Below are positions 25,023-32,264 of a DNA stretch of 56,075 nt, piece by piece. The DNA is from an uncultured Clostridia bacterium (GTDB lineage Bacteria > Bacillota > Clostridia > Oscillospirales > CAG-272): contig CANRKP010000007.1 of NCBI GenBank assembly GCA_947631245.1, forward strand, positions 1-56,075, in the 5' to 3' direction. Numbering within the stretch: position 1 is the stretch's first letter; each line of letters opens with the position of its first letter. The notes below the pieces were generated by a model that ran no database searches, was not told the DNA's origin, and saw only the letters and a program-made list of their open reading frames with translations. The position numbers and the translations under genes were made by a program.

Positions 25023-25880
25023 TTGAGATACGCTGAGTACATTTTGAGTATCGGGGAATTTATTTTCCGCCTGCTGCGGTCAACGGCGCGCCCGTTTTCC
25101 GCCGAGCCCTACGGCGCCTTTCACCTCTTCTTTCTGATCCTCGGCGTCCCCGCCGCCGTCGCCGCGGCATGCCTCATTCCCCGGCGCGGCGAGCAGTCGG
25201 AAAGGCAGCGGCGTGACGCGCGTCTGTTTTTCGCCGTCGGCGTCTGTCTCTGCCTCGGCGAGACCTACAAGCAGCTCTTCTACCCTGCGGTCGAGGGCGC
25301 ATGGCGCGCCGACCTTTTCCCCTTCCAGCTCTGCTCGGTGCCCATGTATATCTGCATTCTCATCCCCTTCATTGGCGCCCGCGCGTCGCGCGCGGCGCGG
25401 ACGTTTCTCGCGACGTTCGGTCTGCTCGGAGGCGCCGCGTCCTACATCGCGCCGGGGACGATGCTGCGCCCGTATTTATCTGTGACCATTCATTCTTTTC
25501 TGTGGCATCTCTGCCTCATCTTCCTCGGCGTCTACGCCGCGCGCACAGTATGGGACGGCGCGGAAAACTCCCCGTCAGGCGAAGACTTCCGAAGTCCTCC
25601 CCGCGCCTTTTTTGACACGGCGGCGCTCTATCTGATCCTTTGCCTTATTGCGCTCGTCATCAATATCGCGTTTCACCCCTCCCACCCGGAGGTGAATATG
25701 TTTTACCTCGGTCCGACCCCGTCGACACTGCCCGTCTGCCGCGATATAACGGCGCGCTTCGGCGTTGCCGTGAACTCCGTTTTATACGCAGGCGCCGTGC
25801 TTTTCTGCGCCTTCCTAATTTACCTTCTGTGGCCTCATGTCATGCGGCTGTCCGCCAAGCGAAAGGAGACAAAAACATGA
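25023..25880 (+). CDS. YwaF/TIGR02206 family integral membrane protein
   Basis: A 285-residue polytopic membrane protein with about six or seven hydrophobic segments. The block LFPFQLCSVPMYICILIPF and a later ITIHSFLWHLCLIFLG resemble the YwaF family, whose function is unknown. The start is TTG at 25023 (MRYAEYILSIGEFIF), chosen because AGGAGGGGGAGAG lies just upstream and because the ATG at 24954 would lie at the transcription start. Its stop overlaps the metF ATG (ATGA), so it is cotranscribed with the methionine genes; a transport role for a pathway compound is possible but not shown. Confidence 0.8.
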   Translation: MRYAEYILSIGEFIFRLLRSTARPFSAEPYGAFHLFFLILGVPAAVAAACLIPRRGEQSERQRRDARLFFAVGVCLCLGETYKQLFYPAVEGAWRADLFPFQLCSVPMYICILIPFIGARASRAARTFLATFGLLGGAASYIAPGTMLRPYLSVTIHSFLWHLCLIFLGVYAARTVWDGAENSPSGEDFRSPPRAFFDTAALYLILCLIALVINIAFHPSHPEVNMFYLGPTPSTLPVCRDITARFGVAVNSVLYAGAVLFCAFLIYLLWPHVMRLSAKRKETKT

Positions 25881-26737
25881 AAATATCCGAGATCCTCAAA
25901 AGCGAGCGCCCGTCAGTCTCGTTTGAGATATTCCCCCCGAAGGCGGCGGGCAGCACGGACGAGACGCTCCGCGTCATCGAAAAGCTCGCCCCGCTCCGCC
26001 CGTCGTACATCTCCGTGACGTGCCGCTCCGGCTCGACGCCCGACTACACGCTCGACGTCGCCGCCGCCGTCGAGAAGCACGGCATTCCCGCCCTCGCGCA
26101 CCTGACCTGCTTTTCGTCGACGCGCAGCGAGGCGGACAGGCTGACGGGGCGCCTTTCAGACCTCGGCGTCGAAAACATCCTCGTTCTGCGCGGCGACCTG
26201 CCGGCGGACGGCTCCCCCGTCGCGAAGGATTTTCCGCACGCCACGGACCTGCTCTCGCATATCAGTAAAAAAGGCTCGTTCTGCCTCGGCGCCGCCTGCT
26301 ATCCCGACAGGCATCCCGAGTCGGAAAGCTACGTCGACGACATCGGATATCTTCGCGAAAAGGCAGCCTGCGGTGCGGAATTTTTCACGACGCAGATGTT
26401 TTTCGACAACGACCTCTACTACGCGTTTCTCTACCGCATGCTCCGCGCGGGGGTGACGGCTCCCGTCGTCGCCGGCATAATGCCCGTCGTGAACGTGCGG
26501 CAGATAATCCGCTCCGCCGAGCTCTCGGGAACGACGCTCCCGCCCCGTATGCGCGCGATCGCGGACCGCTTCGGCGGCGACCCGGCGGCGACGCGTCAGG
26601 CTGGCATCGCATACGCGACGGAGCAGATAATAGACCTCTTCGCCCACGGCGTCGACCACGTCCACATCTACACGATGAACAGACCCGAGACGGCTGCGGC
26701 GATAATGAACAACATCTCCGACATAATAGGAAAGTAA
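25877..26737 (+). CDS. metF: 5,10-methylenetetrahydrofolate reductase
   Basis: A 286-residue FAD-dependent TIM barrel. It opens MKISEILKSERPSVSFEIFPPK, with the conserved Glu of FEIFPPK. Other features are SVTCRSGS, AHLTCFSSTR, LVLRGDLPADG-type ILVLRGDLP, and FFTTQMFFDN. It reduces methylene-THF to methyl-THF, the methyl donor for MetH encoded next. AAAGGAG lies upstream and the ATG overlaps the previous stop. In anaerobes the enzyme may also serve the Wood-Ljungdahl methyl branch; no such genes lie nearby. Confidence 0.96.
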   Translation: MKISEILKSERPSVSFEIFPPKAAGSTDETLRVIEKLAPLRPSYISVTCRSGSTPDYTLDVAAAVEKHGIPALAHLTCFSSTRSEADRLTGRLSDLGVENILVLRGDLPADGSPVAKDFPHATDLLSHISKKGSFCLGAACYPDRHPESESYVDDIGYLREKAACGAEFFTTQMFFDNDLYYAFLYRMLRAGVTAPVVAGIMPVVNVRQIIRSAELSGTTLPPRMRAIADRFGGDPAATRQAGIAYATEQIIDLFAHGVDHVHIYTMNRPETAAAIMNNISDIIGK

Positions 26738-26753
26738 TCGGGGGGACGCACAT

Positions 26754-29129
26754 ATGAAAGAAACTATCCTTGACGCGCTCGGTCGGCGCGTGCTCATCTT
26801 CGACGGCGCGACGGGCACGGTGCTCCAGTCGATGGGGCTTTCGCCCGGCGAGCCCTCCGACGGGTGGAACATCTCCCGCCCAGACGGCATTCTCGCGCTC
26901 CACCGCCTCTATCTTGATGCGGGAGCCGACATAATCAAGACGAACACGTTCGTCACCGCGCGTCCCGGCAACGAAGAGGCGGCGCGCTCGCTGACGGAGG
27001 CGGGCTGCGCTCTCGCCCGCCGCGCCGTGACGGAGGCGGGGCGCGGCTTCGTCGCGCTCGACATGGGCTCGACGGGGCATCTTCTCGCCCCGCTCGGCGA
27101 CCTTGAATTTGAAGCCGCCGTCTCGCTTTTCAAAACCGTTATAACCGCGGGCGCGCCCTTCTGCGACCTCGTCCTGATCGAGACGCAGACCGACGTCCGC
27201 GAGGCTAAAGCGGCTGTGATCGCCGCGAAGGAGGCATGCTCACTGCCCGTTTTCGTCTCAGCGACGGTCACGGACGGCAGGCTTTTGTCGGGCGCCGACA
27301 TCGAGACATTCGCCGCCGTCATGGAAGGGCTCGGCGTCGCCGCCGTAGGGCTCAACTGCGGCGTCGGTCCCGACGCGATGGAAAGGGAGCTGCCCCGTCT
27401 GCTCGCGGCGACGCGTCTGCCCGTGTTCGTCTCGCCGAACGCGGGGCTTCCGGTCGTTGACGGAGGCAATATCCGCTACGACGTCGACACAGACACGTTC
27501 GCGGAGTCGGAGCTCCGCATGGCGCGCCTCGGCGCCGCCGCCATAGGCGGCTGCTGCGGCACGACGCCGGAATATATAAAAAAGACCGCCGACATGATAT
27601 CGGGCATGAAAGTGCACGTCCGCGAACATACGCCCGTGACGCGCGCGGCGTCCGCGACGCGCACCGTCACCTTCGGCTCGCGTCCCGTCGTCATAGGCGA
27701 ACGCATAAATCCGACCGGCAAGCCGAAGCTGAAGGAGGCGCTCCGCCGCCTTGACGCCTCCGACATAGATCACATCGTCTCGCTCGCGTACTCTCAGGCG
27801 GACGCGGGCGCGGACGCGCTCGACATAAACTGCGGCGTCCCCGAGACAAACGAGGCGGAAACGCTCGTCCGCGTCGTCGCCGCCGTCGAGGCGGCGGTCC
27901 CGCTGCCCCTCGTTATCGACACCTCCGACCCCGCAGCGATGGAGGCTGCGATGAGAAAATACGGCGGCAAGCCCGTCGTCAACTCCGTGAACGGGCGGCG
28001 CGAGGTCATGGACGCCGTCTTCCCGCTCGTGAAAAAATACGGCGGCGTCGTCATAGGGCTCGCCCTCGACGAAAACGGCATCCCCGACACCGCGGACGGT
28101 CGCTTCCGCATAGCGGAGCGCATCGTTTCGGAGGCGGAGAAATACGGCATCCCGAGATCAGACATTCTGATAGACGCGCTGACGCTCACTGTCGCCGCGG
28201 ACGGCGGCGCCGCAGGCGTCACGCTCGAGGTCGTGCGCCGCGTCCGCGAGGAGCTCGGCGTCGGCACTGTGCTCGGCGTCTCGAACGTTTCGTTCGGTCT
28301 TCCCGACCGTGACGCCGTGAACGCCGCGTTCCTGACGCTCGCGCTCGCCTCGGGTCTCACGGCGGCGATAATAAATCCCGAGTCAGCCCCGATGAGGGAT
28401 GCGCTCGCCGCGTACCGCGCGCTGACGGGAGACTTTTCCGCCCTCGGGACGTCGCTCACCGTCCCGTCCACCGCCTCAAATGCCACATCTTCGTCTTCTG
28501 CCGAAAATAATTATACACTTGCCGAAGCAGTGTTCATGGGCCGCAAATCGGAGGCGGCGCGGCTTGCCTCCGGACTGCTCGAACGCGGGCACACCTCGAT
28601 GGACATCATCGACGGCGAAATAATTCCGGGGCTTTCGCGGCTCGGCGAGCAGTACGAAAAGGGGTATGTATTCCTGCCCGCCCTGATCGCGGGAGCTGAC
28701 GCGGCAACGGCGGCGTTTTCCGAGATAAAGCGGCTCCTGCCCTCTTCCGACGGCACGCCGTCTCGCGGCGTCGTCGTTCTCGCGACGGTCGAGGGCGACG
28801 TACACGACATCGGGAAGAACATAGTCTCGGCGATAATGTCCAATTACGGCTACGACGTTCACGACCTCGGACGCGACGTCAAGCCGGAGCGAATAGTGAA
28901 GGAGACGCTCGCGACCGGCGCGCGCCTCGTCGGGCTCTCCGCCCTCATGACGACGACGGTCCCCGCGATGAAGCGGACGATAGAGGCGCTGCGCGCCGCC
29001 TGCGACTGCAAAATCGTCGTCGGCGGAGCCGTCCTCACGGAAGAACTCGCCGAAAAAATCGGCGCCGACTATTACTCCCCCGACGCCATGACAAACGTCA
29101 GAATAGCGGCGGAGGTTTATGGGGAATAA
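26754..29129 (+). CDS. metH: Cobalamin-dependent methionine synthase, short form
   Basis: A 791-residue MetH. Residues 1-280 form the homocysteine-binding barrel with zinc ligands in GLNCGVGP and GGCCGTTP. Residues 310-575 form the pterin (methyl-THF) domain, starting VIGERINPTGKPKLKEAL. A Ser/Asn linker (about 570-585) leads to the cap and the B12-binding domain with EGDVHDIGKNIV (682-687 = DxHxxG). The C-terminal SAM-binding reactivation domain of the 1200-residue E. coli enzyme is absent, as in other clostridial forms, so reactivation of oxidised cobalamin needs a separate protein. It follows metF by 16 bp. Confidence 0.95.
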   Translation: MKETILDALGRRVLIFDGATGTVLQSMGLSPGEPSDGWNISRPDGILALHRLYLDAGADIIKTNTFVTARPGNEEAARSLTEAGCALARRAVTEAGRGFVALDMGSTGHLLAPLGDLEFEAAVSLFKTVITAGAPFCDLVLIETQTDVREAKAAVIAAKEACSLPVFVSATVTDGRLLSGADIETFAAVMEGLGVAAVGLNCGVGPDAMERELPRLLAATRLPVFVSPNAGLPVVDGGNIRYDVDTDTFAESELRMARLGAAAIGGCCGTTPEYIKKTADMISGMKVHVREHTPVTRAASATRTVTFGSRPVVIGERINPTGKPKLKEALRRLDASDIDHIVSLAYSQADAGADALDINCGVPETNEAETLVRVVAAVEAAVPLPLVIDTSDPAAMEAAMRKYGGKPVVNSVNGRREVMDAVFPLVKKYGGVVIGLALDENGIPDTADGRFRIAERIVSEAEKYGIPRSDILIDALTLTVAADGGAAGVTLEVVRRVREELGVGTVLGVSNVSFGLPDRDAVNAAFLTLALASGLTAAIINPESAPMRDALAAYRALTGDFSALGTSLTVPSTASNATSSSSAENNYTLAEAVFMGRKSEAARLASGLLERGHTSMDIIDGEIIPGLSRLGEQYEKGYVFLPALIAGADAATAAFSEIKRLLPSSDGTPSRGVVVLATVEGDVHDIGKNIVSAIMSNYGYDVHDLGRDVKPERIVKETLATGARLVGLSALMTTTVPAMKRTIEALRAACDCKIVVGGAVLTEELAEKIGADYYSPDAMTNVRIAAEVYGE

Positions 29130-29136
29130 ATATTTT

Positions 29137-29250
29137 GCGGGGGAAAAACTTTTGCAATAAAGTGGGCTTTTTCGCTCCGCGAAAAACACGAAAATGCCGC
29201 ATTGCGGCATTTTCTGTTTTCACCCCGCGCCCCCTTTTCAAAACCTCTGA
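29137..29250. repeat. Dispersed hairpin element, copy E (composite)
   Basis: Outer GCGGGG (29137-29142) and CCCCGC (29223-29228) enclose TTTTTCGC-TCC-GCGAAAAA (29168-29186) and AAAATGCCGC-ATT-GCGGCATTTT (29191-29213), then GCCCCCTTTTCAAAAC. The 20 bases at 29157-29176 are identical to 54899-54918 in copy H. Confidence 0.8.
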
Positions 29251-29268
29251 TAACTTGGTTTTTGGAAT

Positions 29269-29364
29269 AAAAAAGAGCGGCTGAAAATGCGTGAGGAACA
29301 TTTTCGGTCGCTCTTTTTCCTGCGGCTTTTCATGCGTGAGAAACATGTACGCCGCTCTTTTTTA
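29269..29364. terminator. Two tandem terminator hairpins with a shared loop
   Basis: Hairpin 1 (29275-29313, GAGCG...CGCTC) is followed by T5 and preceded by A6, so it works on both strands. Hairpin 2 (29322-29355, GCGGC...GCCGC) is followed by a T-run to 29363. Both contain ATGCGTGAGRAACAT at their tip. They lie between the convergent metH and S1-domain genes. Confidence 0.8.
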
Positions 29365-29395
29365 TGCCGGAGTTTTTCTTCTCGGCGCGGAATAT

Positions 29396-30370
29396 TTAAA
29401 ATACCGTCTCTATGACGCGCTCGCAGCATTCGGGCGAATAGCGCCAGCAGTCTATGTGACGCACGGTCTCTGTGTCTATAAAATACCTCGGCGGGGAGAC
29501 GTCTCGCAGAAGCTCGCCCCTGTAAGCGCCGACGACGGCGAGCTTTACCTTCATCCTTTCGGGGACGATGTTTTTTATGTATACGGCGGCGCTGCCGCCG
29601 ACGGTCACGTCGTCGTGAGGCTCCGCGAGCCCCGTCAGGTTCGGCGTCAGCTCTACGAATATTCCGTAGCTCTCGACCGAGCGGACGATGCCCGCGACAG
29701 TCTGCCCCGGCGAGAACATCGCCGCGTTCTCTTCCCAAGTCCCGCAGAGCTCGCGGTGCGTCACGCACAGCCTCCCCATCCCGTCCTTCGACTTGACGAC
29801 GACGTGAATCCTCGACGACACCGGCAGCCTCTCCTTCGGATGCGATATGCGGGAGACTGAGATCGCGTCGACGGGCAGAAGCGAGATTATGCCGCACCCG
29901 ATGTCTACGAACGCGCCGAACCGCTCGAGATGCGTGACCTTCGCCGGTATTATGTCGCCGGGGATGAGGTCGGAAATGTAATTTCTCATGCACATCCGCT
30001 GCGCCTCGCGCCGCGAAAGGTACGCGACGGGCGGCGTCACCGTCATGTCCACATGCTGCACGACAAAGCAGACCGCCCTGCCGACGCGCGTTATCACCGC
30101 GATGTTCTTGACCTCCTCGCCTGCGCCCGTCAGGCTGACCTCCTCGCGCCTTATTATCCCGACGGCGCCGCCGAGCTCGACGCGCAGGCTGTAATCCCCG
30201 CTGTCGCACATGACGGCGGGCGCCTCGCATATCGCTCCCGTCTCCATCGCGTGCAGAAGTCCCGCCGCGGACGAGACGTACGCCCTGTTCTCGGCGCTCC
30301 CCGCGCGGTATCCCTCGGGGAGGTACGCTTCATTCTCGGGCTCGGGTAAAAATCCGCTTCTCATTCTCAT
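29396..30370 (-). CDS. S1-domain RNA-binding protein
   Basis: A 324-residue protein with at least two S1 folds. One spans about residues 135-208 (GDIIPAKVTHLERFGAFVDIG...) and another about 222-285 (GQTVAGIVRSVESYGIFVELT). An N-terminal region carries a degenerate third (VGIIRREEVSL). It is half the size of ribosomal protein S1 and resembles the S1-like proteins of Firmicutes that bind mRNA. The ATG at 30370 has AAGGA 10 nt upstream, but that site is inside a 14-bp leader stem (30380-30435), so translation may be self-regulated. It is monocistronic and convergent with metH. Confidence 0.85.
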   Translation of the reverse strand: MRMRSGFLPEPENEAYLPEGYRAGSAENRAYVSSAAGLLHAMETGAICEAPAVMCDSGDYSLRVELGGAVGIIRREEVSLTGAGEEVKNIAVITRVGRAVCFVVQHVDMTVTPPVAYLSRREAQRMCMRNYISDLIPGDIIPAKVTHLERFGAFVDIGCGIISLLPVDAISVSRISHPKERLPVSSRIHVVVKSKDGMGRLCVTHRELCGTWEENAAMFSPGQTVAGIVRSVESYGIFVELTPNLTGLAEPHDDVTVGGSAAVYIKNIVPERMKVKLAVVGAYRGELLRDVSPPRYFIDTETVRHIDCWRYSPECCERVIETVF

Positions 30371-30379
30371 CTTCTCGTC

Positions 30380-30435
30380 TTCCTTGTCCTTTCTTTTGTC
30401 ACGAACTTACCATATTCATATGAAAGGACAAGGAA
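30380..30435 (-). promoter_or_regulatory. Leader stem sequestering the Shine-Dalgarno of the S1-domain gene
   Basis: TTCCTTGTCCTTTC (minus 30435-30422) and GAAAGGACAAGGAA (30393-30380) are perfectly complementary over 14 bp with a 28-nt loop. The 3' arm contains AAGGA, the ribosome-binding site 10 nt before the ATG. If the RNA starts upstream of 30435, this site is paired. Confidence 0.7.
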
Positions 30436-30465
30436 AAGTATGACGGGAAGACCGAATCCCGGCGT

Positions 30466-30999
30466 TTACTTTTCCGGTTCTCCGTCCGCGCGCCCGACGC
30501 GCCGCTCTGCCGCCTTCGCCGCGGCGGAGGTGACGATGATTATCAGCGCGCCCGTCAAAAAGCTGATCCCGTTCATTGATGTAAGCGCTCGGATCGTAAT
30601 TTCATCCGTGAATATTCCTATCTCTATGGAGCCCAAAAGAAAACCCGCGCCTATGGGGAACAAAAGTCCCCTCGCCGCCTCGGCAAAAACGGACGCGCGC
30701 CTGCCGCGCACCGAATTTTTGACGATATATGCGACACATGCCGCTGCGAGAGCAAAAAGGCAAACGATCGCGATTATACTCACAATGCTGCCGGCTGTAT
30801 CCGACCCTCTGTATGCGCCGCTCATTACAAACGCCGCCTTGTCGGCAGCGCCCGCCGCCAGCATCACGGAGGTCACGGCGGCGCAAAAGATGCGGAAACG
30901 CTTTGTCCCGACACCCGAGACTGCGGCTAGGACCTTTTTATGCGTGAGCAGCCGCGCGTACGGACCGTAAAGAAGGTAGAGACACAAGATCGGCGGCAT
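30466..30999 (-). CDS. Small polytopic membrane protein, unknown function
   Basis: A 177-residue protein (from the Met at 30999) with about five hydrophobic segments: PPILCLYLLYGPYA, FCAAVTSVMLAAGAADKAAFVM, GSIVSIIAIVCLFALAAACVAYIV, GLLFPIGAGFLLGSIEIGIF and FLTGALIIIVTSAA. The C-terminus is charged (AERRVGRADGEPEK). No family is recognised. The reading frame stays open to 31269, but the extra 90 residues come from the hairpin-rich stretch at 31050-31167 and are not protein-like. No good ribosome-binding site is seen for any start, so the true N-terminus is uncertain. Confidence 0.5.
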   Translation of the reverse strand: MPPILCLYLLYGPYARLLTHKKVLAAVSGVGTKRFRIFCAAVTSVMLAAGAADKAAFVMSGAYRGSDTAGSIVSIIAIVCLFALAAACVAYIVKNSVRGRRASVFAEAARGLLFPIGAGFLLGSIEIGIFTDEITIRALTSMNGISFLTGALIIIVTSAAAKAAERRVGRADGEPEK

Positions 31000-31049
31000 A
31001 AGCGCGCCGCTGATGCCGCTGATGATACAACGCCGAAAACTGCGAAGCA

Positions 31050-31167
31050 CTCCACGCGGAACGATTTTCGGATGATTTTGCGCGCGGAGAATTCCGCCTT
31101 GCCGGACGCAAGGCGAAATCCGACGGAGCTTTAGCGAGCTAAAGCTCTGAAAAGCGCCCGCGTGGAG
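31050..31167. repeat. Structured element with nested inverted repeats
   Basis: Arms CTCCACGCGG (31050-31059) and CCGCGTGGAG (31158-31167) enclose two hairpins, CGCCTTGC-CGGAC-GCAAGGCG and GAGCTTTAG-CGAG-CTAAAGCTC. The GCAAGGCGAAAT part recalls the palindromes in holB. The remaining 100 bp up to 31270 show no gene. Confidence 0.65.
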
Positions 31168-31273
31168 CGGTGAAGTTCGCCTACCGTCAACTATACACAC
31201 AGCGAGACAAAAATGACAGCCCGTGTTCCGTGAATTTTGTCCCGAAAAGTGAGAATAGAGCGTTTTCACATAT

Positions 31274-31341
31274 AAAAACAGGAACGGAAAAGCCGTTCCC
31301 CCTTTTGCGAAAAAAGAAATCGGGGGGCAATACCCCCCGAT
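31274..31341 (-). terminator. Tandem terminators of the tRNA gene
   Basis: First hairpin ATCGGGGGG/CCCCCCGAT (31319-31341), followed on the minus strand by TTCTTTTTT. Second hairpin GGAACGG/CCGTTCC (31281-31299), followed by TGTTTTTAT. Confidence 0.85.
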
Positions 31342-31350
31342 ATTTCTTTG

Positions 31351-31424
31351 TGGGCCATCAGGGACTCGAACCCCGGACCGACCGGTTATGAGCCGGTTGC
31401 TCTAACCAACTGAGCTAATGGCCC
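31351..31424 (-). tRNA. tRNA with CAU anticodon (probably tRNA-Ile2, possibly tRNA-Met)
   Basis: A 74-nt cloverleaf. The acceptor stem is GGGCCAT/ATGGCCC, the D-arm is GCTCAGTTGGTTAGAGC, the anticodon arm is ACCGG-CTCATAA-CCGGT, the variable loop is CGGTC and the T-arm is CGGGGTTCGAGTCCCTG. The discriminator is A, and CCA is not encoded. The CAU anticodon fits elongator Met or lysidine-modified Ile2. C4-G69 and C5-G68, features recognised by TilS in E. coli tRNA-Ile2, are present, and the anticodon-variable region (GGCTCATAACC...CGGTC) resembles the Bacillus Ile2 tRNA. It is a single-gene unit with its own promoter and terminators. Confidence 0.9.
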
Positions 31425-31442
31425 GTCTCTCGACGCCTAAAT

Positions 31443-31471
31443 AGTATATAACATCGCGGCGCGTTTGTCAA
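31443..31471 (-). promoter_or_regulatory. Promoter of the tRNA gene
   Basis: On the minus strand TTGACA (31471-31466), 17 bp, TATACT (31448-31443), 19 bp before the mature 5' end. Confidence 0.9.
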
Positions 31472-31542
31472 TAGTTTTTTTCAAAAAAGTCCCCGATGAA
31501 AAACGCGCCCGATGTCCCCCTGCAGCCCTCATATCACCGCGC

Positions 31543-31576
31543 AGACTTGCAGACGCATTAAAGCGTCTGCAAGTCT
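31543..31576. terminator. Perfect hairpin after hicB
   Basis: AGACTTGCAGACGC (31543-31556) pairs with GCGTCTGCAAGTCT (31563-31576), ending 2 bp from the hicB stop. The T-run (TTTTC) is on the plus side, so for hicB it may stabilise the 3' end more than terminate. Confidence 0.65.
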
Positions 31577-31578
31577 TT

Positions 31579-31983
31579 TCAGCGGTTCGTTATATGAAGC
31601 TCCTGCTTCAGCGCTCTTTGGAGTATGGCGGAAACGTTTATTCCGCTCTTTTCCGCCTCGTAGTCGAGCCACGACGGCAGGGTCACATTCCGGCGCACCG
31701 CGCGCTGCTCGTTTTGTCTGCGGTATTCGGTGAAATCAACATCGACGAGGGTGACGATATCGCCCTCAGTCTCTTTTTTTACTTCATAAAGCGGCGTGGG
31801 AGACGGAAGCACTTTATGATTGTCCTCCATATCTATTCCCATAAGTCCGATAGCGTCCCGTGCCATTTCGATTGCCTCGGTGAGAGTGTCTCCCTCCGTA
31901 TTGATATCGAAATCCGGGATATACACCACATATCCGCCCTCTGCCTCGTCGGGCGTCATAACAATTGGATAAGAATTTTTCAT
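31579..31983 (-). CDS. hicB: HicB family antitoxin
   Basis: A 134-residue antitoxin. The N-terminal half is the HicB partial RNase-H-like fold (YPIVMTPDEAEGGYVVYIPDFDINTEGDTLTEAIEMARDAIG). The C-terminal part (about residues 97-130, RRNVTLPSWLDYEAEKSGINVSAILQRAL) is a ribbon-helix-helix DNA-binding domain. HicB neutralises HicA and usually represses the operon. GAGG precedes the start. It lies 36 bp downstream of hicA in the same direction, the usual toxin-first order. Confidence 0.92.
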   Translation of the reverse strand: MKNSYPIVMTPDEAEGGYVVYIPDFDINTEGDTLTEAIEMARDAIGLMGIDMEDNHKVLPSPTPLYEVKKETEGDIVTLVDVDFTEYRRQNEQRAVRRNVTLPSWLDYEAEKSGINVSAILQRALKQELHITNR

Positions 31984-32019
31984 ATATCATACCTCAAAAA
32001 ATTGTTCCATGAGCGGGGA

Positions 32020-32193
32020 TCATTTGAGCCCTCTCCGCTTGATTATTGTTTTTGCCAAATTTTCTTTAATTTCTTTGTGGCGCTGTATCACTTCGCTGTC
32101 CGTACCGTTAGTATACACATCGTGACTGCCCCCGTTCCTCGACAGATACCATCCGTTCTGCTCAAGCATCCTTATCAGATCTTTTCGTTTCAT
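32020..32193 (-). CDS. hicA: HicA family toxin (mRNA interferase)
   Basis: A 57-residue double-stranded-RNA-binding-fold toxin: MKRKDLIRMLEQNGWYLSRN, then GGSHDVY with the catalytic His, and a basic tail (RHKEIKENLAKTIIKRRGLK). HicA cleaves mRNA in a ribosome-independent way and arrests growth when HicB is lost. The start at 32193 is chosen because it gives the usual family N-terminus; the frame opens six codons earlier without a better site. The motif reads S-H-D where most members have S-H-H or S-H-x, still keeping the catalytic His. No break in the frame, so it is probably active. Confidence 0.9.
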   Translation of the reverse strand: MKRKDLIRMLEQNGWYLSRNGGSHDVYTNGTDSEVIQRHKEIKENLAKTIIKRRGLK

Positions 32194-32215
32194 ATCTTTA
32201 CCGCTCGACAATTAT

Positions 32216-32244
32216 ATTATACACATTTGTTGTGTATTTAGCAA
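32216..32244 (-). promoter_or_regulatory. hicAB promoter with operator palindrome
   Basis: On the minus strand TTGCTA (32244-32239), 17 bp, TATAAT (32221-32216). ACACA-TTTGT-TGTGT (32221-32235) sits in the spacer and is a likely HicB ribbon-helix-helix operator. Confidence 0.8.
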
Positions 32245-32264
32245 CACTTTTTTTCGTTTCTTCC

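Noticed and set aside
31000..31269. N-terminal 90-residue extension of the small membrane protein
   Set aside because: It runs through the nested inverted-repeat element and is not protein-like; no ribosome-binding site at its start.
31351..31424. Integration of a mobile island at the tRNA gene
   Set aside because: No integrase and no repeat of the tRNA 3' end was found within the window.
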